NCBI GenBank assembly: GCA_015075635.1
Contig: JABTUA010000002.1
Coordinates: 806,001 to 870,000, forward strand
Source: Polyangiaceae bacterium
GTDB lineage: Bacteria; Myxococcota_A; Polyangia; Polyangiales; Polyangiaceae
Length of the DNA stretch: 64,000 nt
Direction of reading: 5' to 3'
The translations under genes and the position numbers were made by a program. Below the pieces are notes generated by a model. It saw only the letters and a list, made by a program, of their open reading frames with translations. It was not told the DNA's origin and ran no database searches. Shown in pieces: positions 17,401-24,022 of the stretch. The first letter of the stretch is position 1. Every line of letters starts with the position of its first letter.

Positions 17401-18634
17401 GGCGGACGAGTCGGATCCGGTGGTGGTCGCCGCAGCCTGGTCGGTGGCGCGCATGCAGTCGCCCCAGGCCCGGGCGCTGCTCGGCAAGATGTTGAAGAGC
17501 GACTCGCCCAGCCTGCGCGCCCTCGGCGCCATCGGCATCGGGCTTATCAAGGACAAGCGCGCCGGCGCGGAGCTCGGCGAGATCGCGCGCTCGGTGGACG
17601 CGGGCGGCTTGCCGCGCGCGGCTGCCGCCTTCGCGCTGGGCGAGATCGGCGACAAGTCCCAGGCGGACACCCTGGCGCAGCTCGCCGAGTCGAGCGACGG
17701 CGGCGCGCGCGGCGCCGCGGTGATCGCCCTGGCGCGGCTCGGCGCGAGCGGCGCGTCGCGGGTGATCGCCGAGGCCCTCGTCAGCGGCGATCCGGCGCTG
17801 GCCACCGCGGCCACCGCAGCGGCGCTGGTCATCGCCACCGGCGAGCACCGCGCGACGCGCGACGCGCTCATCGTCCCCGAGGGACGCATCGACGTGCGTG
17901 CCGTGCTCGAGCGGCTGGTGCCCAAGGGTTACACCGCCGAGGAGCACGCCAAGGCGCTGGTGAAGCTCGCGCCCTCCCTCGGACAAGCGAGCTTGTCCGC
18001 CGCGCAGAGCTCGCCGGAGCGTGCCCGCGCGGTGGGCGACGCGCTCCTCGCCCGCGGCGGCAAGCCCGCCTTCGGCCCGCTCACTCGGGATCTCGAGCAG
18101 GTGAGCGCCGCGGTGCGCGCCGAGGCCGAGAAGGCCGCCGAGGACATCGCCAAGAGCACCGTCCCCGCCTTCGTCGCGCTGGCGAGCCATCCCGCGCCGG
18201 ACGTGCGGGCTCGCGCCATCCAGCTCCTGGCCACGCAGAGCGCGCCGAGCGCGGAGCGCGCGGTGCTCGATCACCTGGACGATCCGGACGCCACGGTGCA
18301 GCGTGCGGCCCTCGCCGCCGTCGAGCGCACGCGCCCGGCCGGCGCCGTGCCCGCGGTGACCGCGCTGGTCGGCAGCGCCAAGGACTGGCCCGCGCGGGTG
18401 CGGGCCGCGGAGACGCTGGCCGTGCTCGCCGCCGGCACGGCCGACAAGAAGGCCGTCGAGGCGCTCAGACGCGCGGCGCTCTCGGACAAGACGGCGCTGG
18501 TGCGCGAGGCCGCCATCATCGCCCTGGGCAAGATCGATCCGGCCGCCGCCCGGGAGATCGCCGGCAAGATCGCCGGCACTGACGCCGAGCCCCGCGTCCG
18601 CGACGCGGCCCGCGCTGCCGGAGGCGCCAAGTGA
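14477..18634 (+). CDS. Exported 1385-residue TPR and HEAT repeat protein
   Basis: A Sec signal peptide (cleavage near ADAQF) is followed by a Pro-Gly-Gly-Lys tandem tract at about residues 45-90. Residues 100-870 hold roughly 17-20 TPR-like helix pairs (for example RAIATYEKAIAQKPSEPTAI, AINAFRQAIAKNDRLFAVYF). Residues about 890-1380 hold HEAT-like repeats (AIELLGYIENRSAGSALFAF, VREAAIIALGKIDPAAAREI). The whole protein would be a long periplasmic solenoid scaffold. The GTG at 14477 starts the signal peptide; the longer frame overlaps the divergent gene. Its stop overlaps the next lipoprotein start (GTGA). It has no recognisable enzymatic domain. Confidence 0.88.
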   Translation: MKLRPTLRALLAVVALGVALPSSADAQFNPDGRKKGKKPGTFQPGGRPGGKPGGKPGGKPGGKPGGKPGAEPGGKPGGEPGAEPEGKGPKGPGKEALIQRYTGIVLAQPGAPFPLQRLAELYRERDGNVEKLIADFEKRAEAADGWNAQVALAGIYKQDGQHARAIATYEKAIAQKPSEPTAIMALANLLSDRGDKTAAVARYEAALPLLKNDADKEQVLRTLMQLALDLKRFDDAKKHHKALVARAKGSFYVRGELGRELMLRGDYERASAEYEDVVKAAAGDNRVLGPAQRDLGRALAKQGKRKEAMEMLRKALRTAGTQAGIRREIYEITVEIYRAEDRLRDLITELEGQNVSDPEQLRMLGSLYEETGQVDKALKTYKQALGKKTDDVGTRLKVVQLLQIQGELDEAIKQFEELIRAAPRNPDYVFQLAEALIQRGDRQKALEQLKKLEARSGNDEETLAALVDFYERVEEKQRAMDVLQRLSKTGRGDPRHLVELGDRYWQEGDKTKAQQTWARIKIIVPDKARANEVLGEVYLEHDMPQQAIEALREAMKLQPKAMKYKKAYAMGLERTGASAGSVEQRNRQYDEARKIWEAIAKEAGDSNEHLAREARQHIVTLWGLSGQLEQRAVPLDRRLKQTPPDLEAGRLLAEVQVRLRRYADAERTLGLIVQKAPGDIGSLTQLERVLVLRRKLKEAIATLKKLTLADPKRAREYYQRMAGYAAELYQDDDAIQYAAKAVELSPDDAEGHKKLGEMYRRRQDTSRAINAFRQAIAKNDRLFAVYFQLAELLMGQGELDEADRLLRRVIRASPDEELVAQAARLSMQVNLGKGTLESLEKELLPVALGNPQKPLYRRLLVELYGAMAFPLAHHARSPEAATADKARAELKKIGERAVKPLLDALTDEKDQQQRTAIELLGYIENRSAGSALFAFATGNADAELRARAMLAVGSLRDPALLPKLGDVLAPGGQIRADESDPVVVAAAWSVARMQSPQARALLGKMLKSDSPSLRALGAIGIGLIKDKRAGAELGEIARSVDAGGLPRAAAAFALGEIGDKSQADTLAQLAESSDGGARGAAVIALARLGASGASRVIAEALVSGDPALATAATAAALVIATGEHRATRDALIVPEGRIDVRAVLERLVPKGYTAEEHAKALVKLAPSLGQASLSAAQSSPERARAVGDALLARGGKPAFGPLTRDLEQVSAAVRAEAEKAAEDIAKSTVPAFVALASHPAPDVRARAIQLLATQSAPSAERAVLDHLDDPDATVQRAALAAVERTRPAGAVPAVTALVGSAKDWPARVRAAETLAVLAAGTADKKAVEALRRAALSDKTALVREAAIIALGKIDPAAAREIAGKIAGTDAEPRVRDAARAAGGAK
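14615..14725 (+). repeat. In-frame 12-bp tandem repeat coding Pro-Gly-Gly-Lys
   Basis: A near-perfect 12-bp unit (GGCAAGCCCGGC and variants with GAG for AAG) is repeated about eight times in the N-terminal linker of the TPR/HEAT protein. Copy number could vary by slippage without breaking the frame. Confidence 0.75.
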
Positions 18635-19152
18635 GGGCGGCGCTGCTCCTCGCCGCTGCCGCGGCCACCCTCGGTTGCAGCACGCTGGATCGCTTCGACA
18701 CCAAGGACGGCGAGGCCTACTGCGGTAACCTCGTGACCGGGACGCCGTTTCGCGAGGGATTCCCCGACAACGACCTGCGCCTGCGCATGACGCTGGACAC
18801 GGACCAGCTGTCGAGCACGCCGGGCACGCTGACCACGAGCGTCTCGTCCGAAGATCCGTGCACGGGCCAACCGATCCTGCACGCCGCGCCCATGCGCATC
18901 ACCGAGGCCATGCTCCACGACCCGCTCTCGACCTTCGACTTCGGCATGGGGCGTGACCACAACTTCATGGCCTGGGTGGACTCGACCTGCTCGGGTCCGA
19001 TGCTGGCAGTGGTCTCGCTCCTGAGGAACGACGACGTCGAGGTGCGCCTGATGAAGCCTCCGCCAGCGCCCGCGGCCGCCGCCACCGAGCCGCCTCAGCC
19101 GGGCTTCGCGCTCTTCCCGATGACGCGCCGCAAGGACGACTGCGGCTTCTGA
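18631..19152 (+). CDS. Small lipoprotein coupled to the TPR/HEAT protein
   Basis: The 173-residue protein has a signal peptide and lipobox (AAATLGCST). The mature domain has four widely spaced cysteines and beta-strand-like sequence (LRLRMTLDTDQLSSTPGTL, MRITEAMLHDPLS), ending in a Pro/Ala spacer and DDCGF. The GTG start overlaps the TGA of the upstream gene, so the two are translationally coupled, and the product may dock on the TPR/HEAT solenoid. tsaD follows after only 2 bp. I do not recognise the family. Confidence 0.75.
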   Translation: MRAALLLAAAAATLGCSTLDRFDTKDGEAYCGNLVTGTPFREGFPDNDLRLRMTLDTDQLSSTPGTLTTSVSSEDPCTGQPILHAAPMRITEAMLHDPLSTFDFGMGRDHNFMAWVDSTCSGPMLAVVSLLRNDDVEVRLMKPPPAPAAAATEPPQPGFALFPMTRRKDDCGF

Positions 19153-19154
19153 GC

Positions 19155-20213
19155 ATGCTCGTCCTCGGCCTCGAGACCTCCTGCGACGAGACCGGCGCCG
19201 CCCTGGTGGACGACACCGGCCGCGTGCACGCCGACGTGGTGCAGAGCCAGGTGGTGCACGCCGCGTTCGGCGGCATCGTGCCCGAGCTCGCCTCGCGGGA
19301 TCACCTGAAGAACGGCGGCCCCGTGCTGCACGCCGCGCTCGACAAGGCCGGCGTCACGCTGGCCGACGTGGACGGCATCGCGGTGACCTGCCGCCCCGGC
19401 CTCTCCGGCGCGCTGCTGGTCGGCGTGCAGCTCGCCCGAGGTCTGGCCTGGGCCACGGACAAACCCGTCGTCGGCGTCGATCACCTGGTCGGTCACCTGC
19501 TCGCGGTCTTCCTCTCGTACCCCGATCTCGCGCCCGTGCCGCCGCCGGAGCTGCCCTTCGTGGCGCTGCTCGCCTCCGGCGGTCACACCGCGCTCTACCG
19601 CGTGGACGGCCTGGAGCTGTCGCAAGTGCGCGAGCTCGGCGCGACGCGCGACGACGCCGCCGGCGAGGCCTTCGACAAGGTCGCGAAGGCCCTGGGCCTC
19701 GGCTACCCCGGCGGCCCGGTGATCGATCGCCTGGCCAAGGAGGGCAACCCCGACGCCATCCCCCTCGCGCGACCCATGCCCAGCCGTGCCACGCTCGAGT
19801 TCAGCTTCAGCGGCCTGAAGACCAACGTGGCCCGCTGGGTCGAGGCGCACGGCCGCCCCGGAGACGACCAGACGCTCCGCGACATCTGCGCGGCGTTCCA
19901 GCGCCGCGTGGTGGACACGCTGGTGAAGAAGGCGATGCTCGCCGTGCGGCAGGAGGGCGTGCAGACGCTGGTGCTCGGCGGCGGCGTCGCCGCCAACCGC
20001 GAGCTCCGCGAGCGCGCGCAGGCCGCGGCAGACAAGGCGGGCCTGCGGCTGGTGGTGCCGCCGTTCAGAGCGTGTACGGACAACGCGGCGATGATCGCCT
20101 ACGCGGGGCTCGTGCGGCTCGCGCGCGGTGAGGACGACAGCGACACGCTGACCACGAGCCCGAGGACGTCGCTGGAGACGGTGACGCGGAAGGGGCGGGG
20201 GCGGAGGGGGTGA
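19155..20213 (+). CDS. tsaD: tRNA N6-adenosine threonylcarbamoyltransferase TsaD
   Basis: TsaD transfers the threonylcarbamoyl group to A37 of ANN-decoding tRNAs together with TsaB and TsaE. The 352-residue protein has the ASKHA features: LGLETSCDETGAALV, FGGIVPELASRDH, the metal-site pair in GVDHLVGHLLAVF, LLASGGHTALY, RDDAAGEAFDKVAK, FSFSGLKTNV, VLGGGVAANRELR and RACTDNAAMIAYA. The usual HxEGH glutamate is Val here (HLVGH), although both metal-binding histidines are kept. The length is normal. It is the third gene of an apparent run with the TPR/HEAT and lipoprotein genes. The last 412 bp are duplicated at 21135-21546. Confidence 0.95.
   Translation: MLVLGLETSCDETGAALVDDTGRVHADVVQSQVVHAAFGGIVPELASRDHLKNGGPVLHAALDKAGVTLADVDGIAVTCRPGLSGALLVGVQLARGLAWATDKPVVGVDHLVGHLLAVFLSYPDLAPVPPPELPFVALLASGGHTALYRVDGLELSQVRELGATRDDAAGEAFDKVAKALGLGYPGGPVIDRLAKEGNPDAIPLARPMPSRATLEFSFSGLKTNVARWVEAHGRPGDDQTLRDICAAFQRRVVDTLVKKAMLAVRQEGVQTLVLGGGVAANRELRERAQAAADKAGLRLVVPPFRACTDNAAMIAYAGLVRLARGEDDSDTLTTSPRTSLETVTRKGRGRRG
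19802..20213 (+). repeat. Copy A of a 412-bp direct repeat (3' end of tsaD)
   Basis: This segment aligns without gaps to 21135-21546 (offset 1333 bp). The first 200-odd bases are almost identical. A middle part of about 110 bases (around 20018-20125) is clearly diverged. The last 80-odd bases are nearly identical again. Confidence 0.93.
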
Positions 20214-20308
20214 TGCGTGGAGCCGGAGCTCGCGCCGCGAAGGCGCGGGCACGAGCGCCGAGGCGCCTCCGACGCGAAGTACACCTCCACTCGGGGAGTC
20301 TCGCCGTG

Positions 20309-20314
20309 TAGAAT
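20309..20314 (+). promoter_or_regulatory. TAGAAT -10-like box, likely leaderless start
   Basis: TAGAAT ends 6 nt before the ATG at 20321; no Shine-Dalgarno sequence is present. This would make the nucleotidyltransferase module independently transcribed. Confidence 0.5.
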
Positions 20315-20320
20315 CCGGTC

Positions 20321-20554
20321 ATGGCAGCGCGAGCAGCTCGGCTTCGAGAGGTGGCACCGACCTCGACGGTGCCCACGCTCCCCGAGCTGATCGAAGCTCT
20401 CGACGCCGAGGTCCGCGCAGCCATCGCCGACGTCGATCGTACGTTGATCGGTCTGTCGCTCGAGCAATCGCCCTGGGACAGGCTGCGTTCCGCGTCGAAG
20501 GCGGCGCAATCACTGGCCAGGATCCGCGATGCGGCGACATCCGAGCGCGGCTGA
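20321..20554 (+). CDS. Small partner protein of the nucleotidyltransferase module
   Basis: The 77-residue protein looks all-helical and charged (LPELIEALDAEVRAAIADVD, LRSASKAAQSLARIRDAA). It has no HTH or HEPN motif that I can recognise. Its last 26 bp overlap the start of the nucleotidyltransferase gene in another frame, the usual arrangement of a two-gene module with coupled translation. It could be the cognate antitoxin or a regulatory subunit. That is inferred from context only. Confidence 0.65.
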   Translation: MAARAARLREVAPTSTVPTLPELIEALDAEVRAAIADVDRTLIGLSLEQSPWDRLRSASKAAQSLARIRDAATSERG

Positions 20555-21035
20555 TCTCCCCGCGCTGCTCGCGAAGCTGTGCGATGGCGGGGTCGAGTTC
20601 ATCGTCGTCGGCGGTGCCGCCGCAGTGATCCACGGGGCACCGATGACCACGAACGATCTGGACATCGTGCACCGGCGTACACCCGAGAATGTGGCTCGAT
20701 TGCTCGACCTCGTCCTTCAGCTCGACGCGACCATGCGTTACGATGCGGCCAATCGCGGGCTGCGGCCCACCGCCGAGATGTTGGCGGGCAAGGGCCAAAT
20801 CAACCTCTCGACGTCGTTGGGCCCTCTCGACCCGCTGTGCGAGCTCGGAGAGGGCCAGGGCTACGAGGAGCTCCTGCCGCATGCCGAGTCGGTGGTCGAC
20901 GAAGGGCGCCGACTACTCGTGCTCGATCTGCCGACACTCATCGCGGTGAAGACCAAGGCCGGGCGCGCGAAGGATCGCATCGTCCTCCCCATCCTGATCG
21001 CCACACTAGAGGAGCGAGACAAGGCGAAACCCTGA
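20529..21035 (+). CDS. MNT/AbiEii-like nucleotidyltransferase
   Basis: The 168-residue protein has a minimal nucleotidyltransferase fold: FIVVGGAAAVIHGAPM is the GG/GS helix-turn, and TTNDLDIVHRR provides the DxD metal site near residue 45. A conserved Lys follows in LPTLIAVKTKAGRAKDR. Family members include AbiEii-type toxins that add nucleotides to tRNA 3' ends, as well as antitoxins that adenylylate HEPN toxins. The pair sits between tsaD and a second tsaD 3' end, which suggests that it arrived by transfer. Toxin activity is an inference from family and location. Confidence 0.75.
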   Translation: MRRHPSAADLPALLAKLCDGGVEFIVVGGAAAVIHGAPMTTNDLDIVHRRTPENVARLLDLVLQLDATMRYDAANRGLRPTAEMLAGKGQINLSTSLGPLDPLCELGEGQGYEELLPHAESVVDEGRRLLVLDLPTLIAVKTKAGRAKDRIVLPILIATLEERDKAKP

Positions 21036-21099
21036 ATCAGCGACCACTCATCAGCGGCAGAATCGTGTAAAGCGTCCCGTACCTCCCCTTCCTACGGAG

Positions 21100-21118
21100 C
21101 GCCGCGCGAAGCGCGGCG
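21100..21118. terminator. GC hairpin after the nucleotidyltransferase gene
   Basis: A perfect 8-bp stem CGCCGCGC/GCGCGGCG with loop GAA lies 65 bp after the stop at 21035 and just before the tsaD copy. No T-tract follows, so termination is only possible. Confidence 0.4.
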
Positions 21119-21134
21119 AGTGGGGGCACCCCTG

Positions 21135-21546
21135 CAGCTTCAGCGGCCTGAAGACCAACGTCGCCCGCTGGGTCGAGGCGCACGGCCGCCCCGGAGACGA
21201 CCAGACGCTCCGCGACATCTGCGCGGCGTTCCAGCGCCGCGTGGTGGACACGCTGGTGAAGAAGGCGATGCTCGCCGTGCGGCAGGAGGGCGTGCAGACG
21301 CTGGTGCTCGGCGGCGGCGTCGCCGCCAACCGCGAGCTCCGCGAGCGCGCTCACGCGGCCGGCGAGAAGGCCGGGCTGCGCGTGGTCGTGCCGGCCTTCC
21401 GCGCCTGCACGGACAACGCGGCGATGATCGCGTTCGCAGGGCTCACGCGTCTCGCACGCGGGGAGGACGACAGCGACACGCTGACCACGAGCCCGCGGAC
21501 GGCGCTCGAGACGGTGACGAGGAAGGGGCGGGGGCGGAGGGGGTGA
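21135..21546 (+). pseudogene. Duplicated 3' third of tsaD
   Basis: This is a gap-free copy of tsaD from the FSFSGLKTNV motif to the stop codon, including the GGGVAANREL and CTDNAAMIA motifs. It lacks the N-terminal two thirds and so cannot encode an active TsaD. The protein differs from the intact copy mainly in the segment after REL (AHAAGEKAGLRVVVPAF in place of AQAAADKAGLRLVVPPF). A GTG near 21241 could give a 101-residue product, but there is no visible promoter. It is the downstream arm of the direct repeat around the nucleotidyltransferase module. Confidence 0.88.
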
Positions 21547-21554
21547 AGGAGGGT

Positions 21555-22379
21555 TCAGCCGGGTGGCCTACCCCGGACAGAGGTGGGCGGCTTCGGATCG
21601 GTCCGAAAGAGCTTCTGTTTCCCGTCTGAATGATCTGTGCCCAGAAGCCAGAGCGAGCCGGACTGGTCCATGAATGGCCGACCCACGAACGACGCCCCAA
21701 CCGGCGTAGGTCGGTCGACGGGAGGTTGAAAGCTCTCGACACGCCACTGACTACCGTCCCATTGCAGTACGACACTTCTGCCCACGAACCACATGTCGTC
21801 CGCCGCGGTTCCGGTCAGCCAGTGCGGCTGAAACCAGCTGTCCCCTGGGACCGAAACCAGACTCCAAGTCTTCCCGTGATTCTTGGCCAGGCAGGTCGGG
21901 CGGACCCAGCCGGGACTGAGCCCGAATACCGGTCCGCGTTCGGGGATGGCCCAAGTCACCCCGGTTAAGTCCTCCCACATGTCGTTGGCTATGCCGAAAG
22001 GCAGGTCCGATGCCAGCACCCAGCGCTTCCCGTCGAAGTGGGAAGTCCATCTGCGCCCGTCCTGGAACTTGGGGATCTGCAGCCATGCGGAGTTGCGGCT
22101 CGTCGCGAAGAACCACCCGACGCCCCAACCCGCCTTCGGGGGTGGGATCGAGAGGCCCAGGTAGGGTCGCGTATCACGTGGCAGCTGAATCACGTTTCGC
22201 TCCGGCCAGAGCGCGAGCGTGAGCTGCAGGTGCCCGGCCGGCAGTCGGGGCCATGTCTCACAGCTCACGGAGCCGTCCTTGGCGACACGCGCCAGGATGA
22301 AGTCTTCTCGCGCGTTCACCCCAATCGCGAACAGGCCACTTCCGGTGGCGTAGGAGCCGAACAGGAGGGCGAGCTTCAC
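21555..22379 (-). CDS. Hypothetical beta-propeller-like protein
   Basis: The 274-residue protein is rich in Trp, Gly and Asp. Its repeated blade-like segments (WFFATSRNSAWLQIPKFQDG, WTSHFDGKRWVLASDLPFG, DDMWFVGRSVVLQWDGSQWR, SGSLWLLGTDHSDGK) resemble the sialidase/BNR-type or WD-like propeller proteins common in myxobacteria. The only usable start is the GTG at 22379, because an in-frame TAG lies about 60 bp upstream. The N-terminus (KLALLFGSYATGSGLFAI) is hydrophobic but not a clear signal peptide, so the protein may be 5'-truncated. Confidence 0.65.
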   Translation of the reverse strand: MKLALLFGSYATGSGLFAIGVNAREDFILARVAKDGSVSCETWPRLPAGHLQLTLALWPERNVIQLPRDTRPYLGLSIPPPKAGWGVGWFFATSRNSAWLQIPKFQDGRRWTSHFDGKRWVLASDLPFGIANDMWEDLTGVTWAIPERGPVFGLSPGWVRPTCLAKNHGKTWSLVSVPGDSWFQPHWLTGTAADDMWFVGRSVVLQWDGSQWRVESFQPPVDRPTPVGASFVGRPFMDQSGSLWLLGTDHSDGKQKLFRTDPKPPTSVRGRPPG

Positions 22380-22514
22380 GTCGCCCCGCCCCGCGAGGAG
22401 CTCACCGAGCCGGGAGACGACGGGGCGGGATACGCTGCGAGCCTACCGCGTGGGAACCGGCGTCGCCAGCTACCCGTCGCCGAGGGAAGCGGTGGCGTCG
22501 CGGTGCGCGCGTGC

Positions 22515-23192
22515 TCACGCGCCCGAGTCGCGGCCCCGCGCAACCGGGACGTCCACGGCCGTGACGACTTTGGTGGCGACGTCGATGTCGAAGACCGTCG
22601 GGCTTCGCTCGCACTCCCAGGTGGTCACGTTGGCGAACCAGGTGTCGTCGAGCAGCCAGGCTCCGCCGTCTTCGTGAATGTGACCGAACAGGTGCAGCCG
22701 AGGTCTCACCTGCTGGACCCGCACCAGCAGGTCCGTGCAGCCCTCGCGCCGCTCGGTGCTGGTGCGATCGCCGATGCCCTGGGGCGGTCCGTGGGTGACG
22801 AGCACGTCCACAGGCTCGGGGATCAGCGCCCATTTTTCGGCCAGGGCCTTACCGCGCGGCAGGTTGAAGGCCCAGGAGCAGAACTCCGGTTGCCAGGGGC
22901 TGCCCCAGAACGACACGCCGCCGATGTCGAGGCGTTCGTCCTCGAGGTAGACGACCCCCGGCCCGAGCAGGCGGAGCGCCGTGACCCGGTCGCGCACGAA
23001 GGCCCAGTCGTGATTGCCGGCCACGACGATCTTGCGGCGATGCGGCAGCTCCGCGATCCAGTCGAGTGCGATGGCCAGCTCGCGGACGTGGCCGCTGCGA
23101 CACAGATCGCCGGCGTGGACGAAGACGTCGCCGTCCGGGACCCGGAGCTCGCGGTGGTAGAGGTGCGTGTCGGCGACGGCGACGATCCGCAT
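22515..23192 (-). CDS. Calcineurin-like metallophosphoesterase
   Basis: The 225-residue enzyme contains all the metal-site motifs in order: VAVADTHLYH (D-x-H), VHAGDLCRSG (GD), VVAGNHDWAF (GNHD), VLVTHGPPQG (H) and HLFGHIHEDGG (GHxH). The overall arrangement (short, with THGPPxGxxD) resembles the MPPED2/239AB-like family of cyclic nucleotide or general phosphoesterases. The start is ATG 23192, or GTG one codon earlier. It begins 6 bp after the stop of the upstream lipoprotein gene, so the two are co-transcribed. The substrate is unknown. Confidence 0.88.
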   Translation of the reverse strand: MRIVAVADTHLYHRELRVPDGDVFVHAGDLCRSGHVRELAIALDWIAELPHRRKIVVAGNHDWAFVRDRVTALRLLGPGVVYLEDERLDIGGVSFWGSPWQPEFCSWAFNLPRGKALAEKWALIPEPVDVLVTHGPPQGIGDRTSTERREGCTDLLVRVQQVRPRLHLFGHIHEDGGAWLLDDTWFANVTTWECERSPTVFDIDVATKVVTAVDVPVARGRDSGA

Positions 23193-23198
23193 CACGCG

Positions 23199-23888
23199 TC
23201 AGCGGCCCAGCACCTTCTTGGGGATGCGCACGAGGAAAGGTGAATTCGGAAACTTGGTTCCGAGCTCGCGGTAGAGCGCGCGGGCCTGCGCCAAGTTGCC
23301 GCCGCGCTCGTGCTCGTAACCGGCGTAGTAGAGGACCTCGTCGAGCTTCGCGAACGTCGGGTAGTCGCTGCGGACCGCCAGGTAGTACTTCAGCGCGTTC
23401 TTGCGCGCGGCCTGCACGACCTTCGCTCCGCCCGGCTCCCGCTCCGCGGCGTACTCGAGCTCGACGTAGCCCTCGGCGAGCCGCCGCATGAGCATCGGGC
23501 GATCGGGAGAGCTCTTGGGCGTCGCCTGGTGCAAGCGCTCCAGCGCTTGCAGCTCGGTGACCAGCAGCGCACGCGCCCGCGGGCGCTGCGCGGCCATGCG
23601 CGGATCCCGCGCGGTCGCCGAAGCAGGCAGCGGTGCCGGCGGGGCCGCGGCAACGGGCGGCTCGGGGCTCGGCGGCTCGGGCTCGGCAGCGGGTGGCTCG
23701 GGCTCCGCGACGGCGGGCGGCTCAGGCTCGGCGGCGGCGAGCGGCGGCTCTGGCTCGGGCGCCGCGGGCGGCTCGGACGCGCTGGGCTCGGGCGGCGCCG
23801 CGGCCGCGGCGACGGGCGCGGGCGCGGGCTGCGCGGGCGGCTGCGATGCGCAGGCGATCAGGCAGAGGCCGAGGGCGAAGGCGCGCAT
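23199..23888 (-). CDS. Lipoprotein with Pro/Glu/Ala linker and TPR-like C-terminus
   Basis: The 229-residue protein has lipobox LCLIACASQ, followed by about 85 residues of Pro/Ala/Glu repeats (PEPEPP, EPEPPAVAEP) that would span the periplasm or peptidoglycan. The C-terminal 110 residues are helical with TPR-like character (EVLYYAGYEHERGGNLAQAR, ALYRELGTKFPNSPFLVRIP), similar to YbgF/BamD-type periplasmic TPR proteins. The phosphoesterase gene follows 6 bp downstream. The ATG at 23888 is set by the lipobox. Confidence 0.78.
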   Translation of the reverse strand: MRAFALGLCLIACASQPPAQPAPAPVAAAAAPPEPSASEPPAAPEPEPPLAAAEPEPPAVAEPEPPAAEPEPPSPEPPVAAAPPAPLPASATARDPRMAAQRPRARALLVTELQALERLHQATPKSSPDRPMLMRRLAEGYVELEYAAEREPGGAKVVQAARKNALKYYLAVRSDYPTFAKLDEVLYYAGYEHERGGNLAQARALYRELGTKFPNSPFLVRIPKKVLGR

Positions 23889-24022
23889 GTCGAGGATGCC
23901 AATCGAGGGACGCGGCGTCGTCAAGGCTGCGCAGGCCCGTGCTCAACTGCGCGCGCCGGCGCTCGAGCACGGCCGAAGCTCCGCGGAAAATGCCCTGGCA
24001 CATGGGTTGCTGAAGGGCGTGC

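Noticed and set aside
15680..18274. 864-residue minus-strand frame opposite the TPR/HEAT gene
   Set aside because: It is a high-GC antisense shadow. The plus strand shows clear TPR and HEAT motifs, whereas the minus translation is His/Arg/Leu-rich low-complexity sequence without motifs.
20214..20320. Attachment site or tRNA gene near tsaD
   Set aside because: I found no cloverleaf and no integrase gene. Only a small GC hairpin (20231-20247) is visible.
21241..21546. Independent 101-residue gene
   Set aside because: It is the duplicated 3' end of tsaD and lacks the N-terminal ATPase part. No promoter or Shine-Dalgarno sequence is evident.
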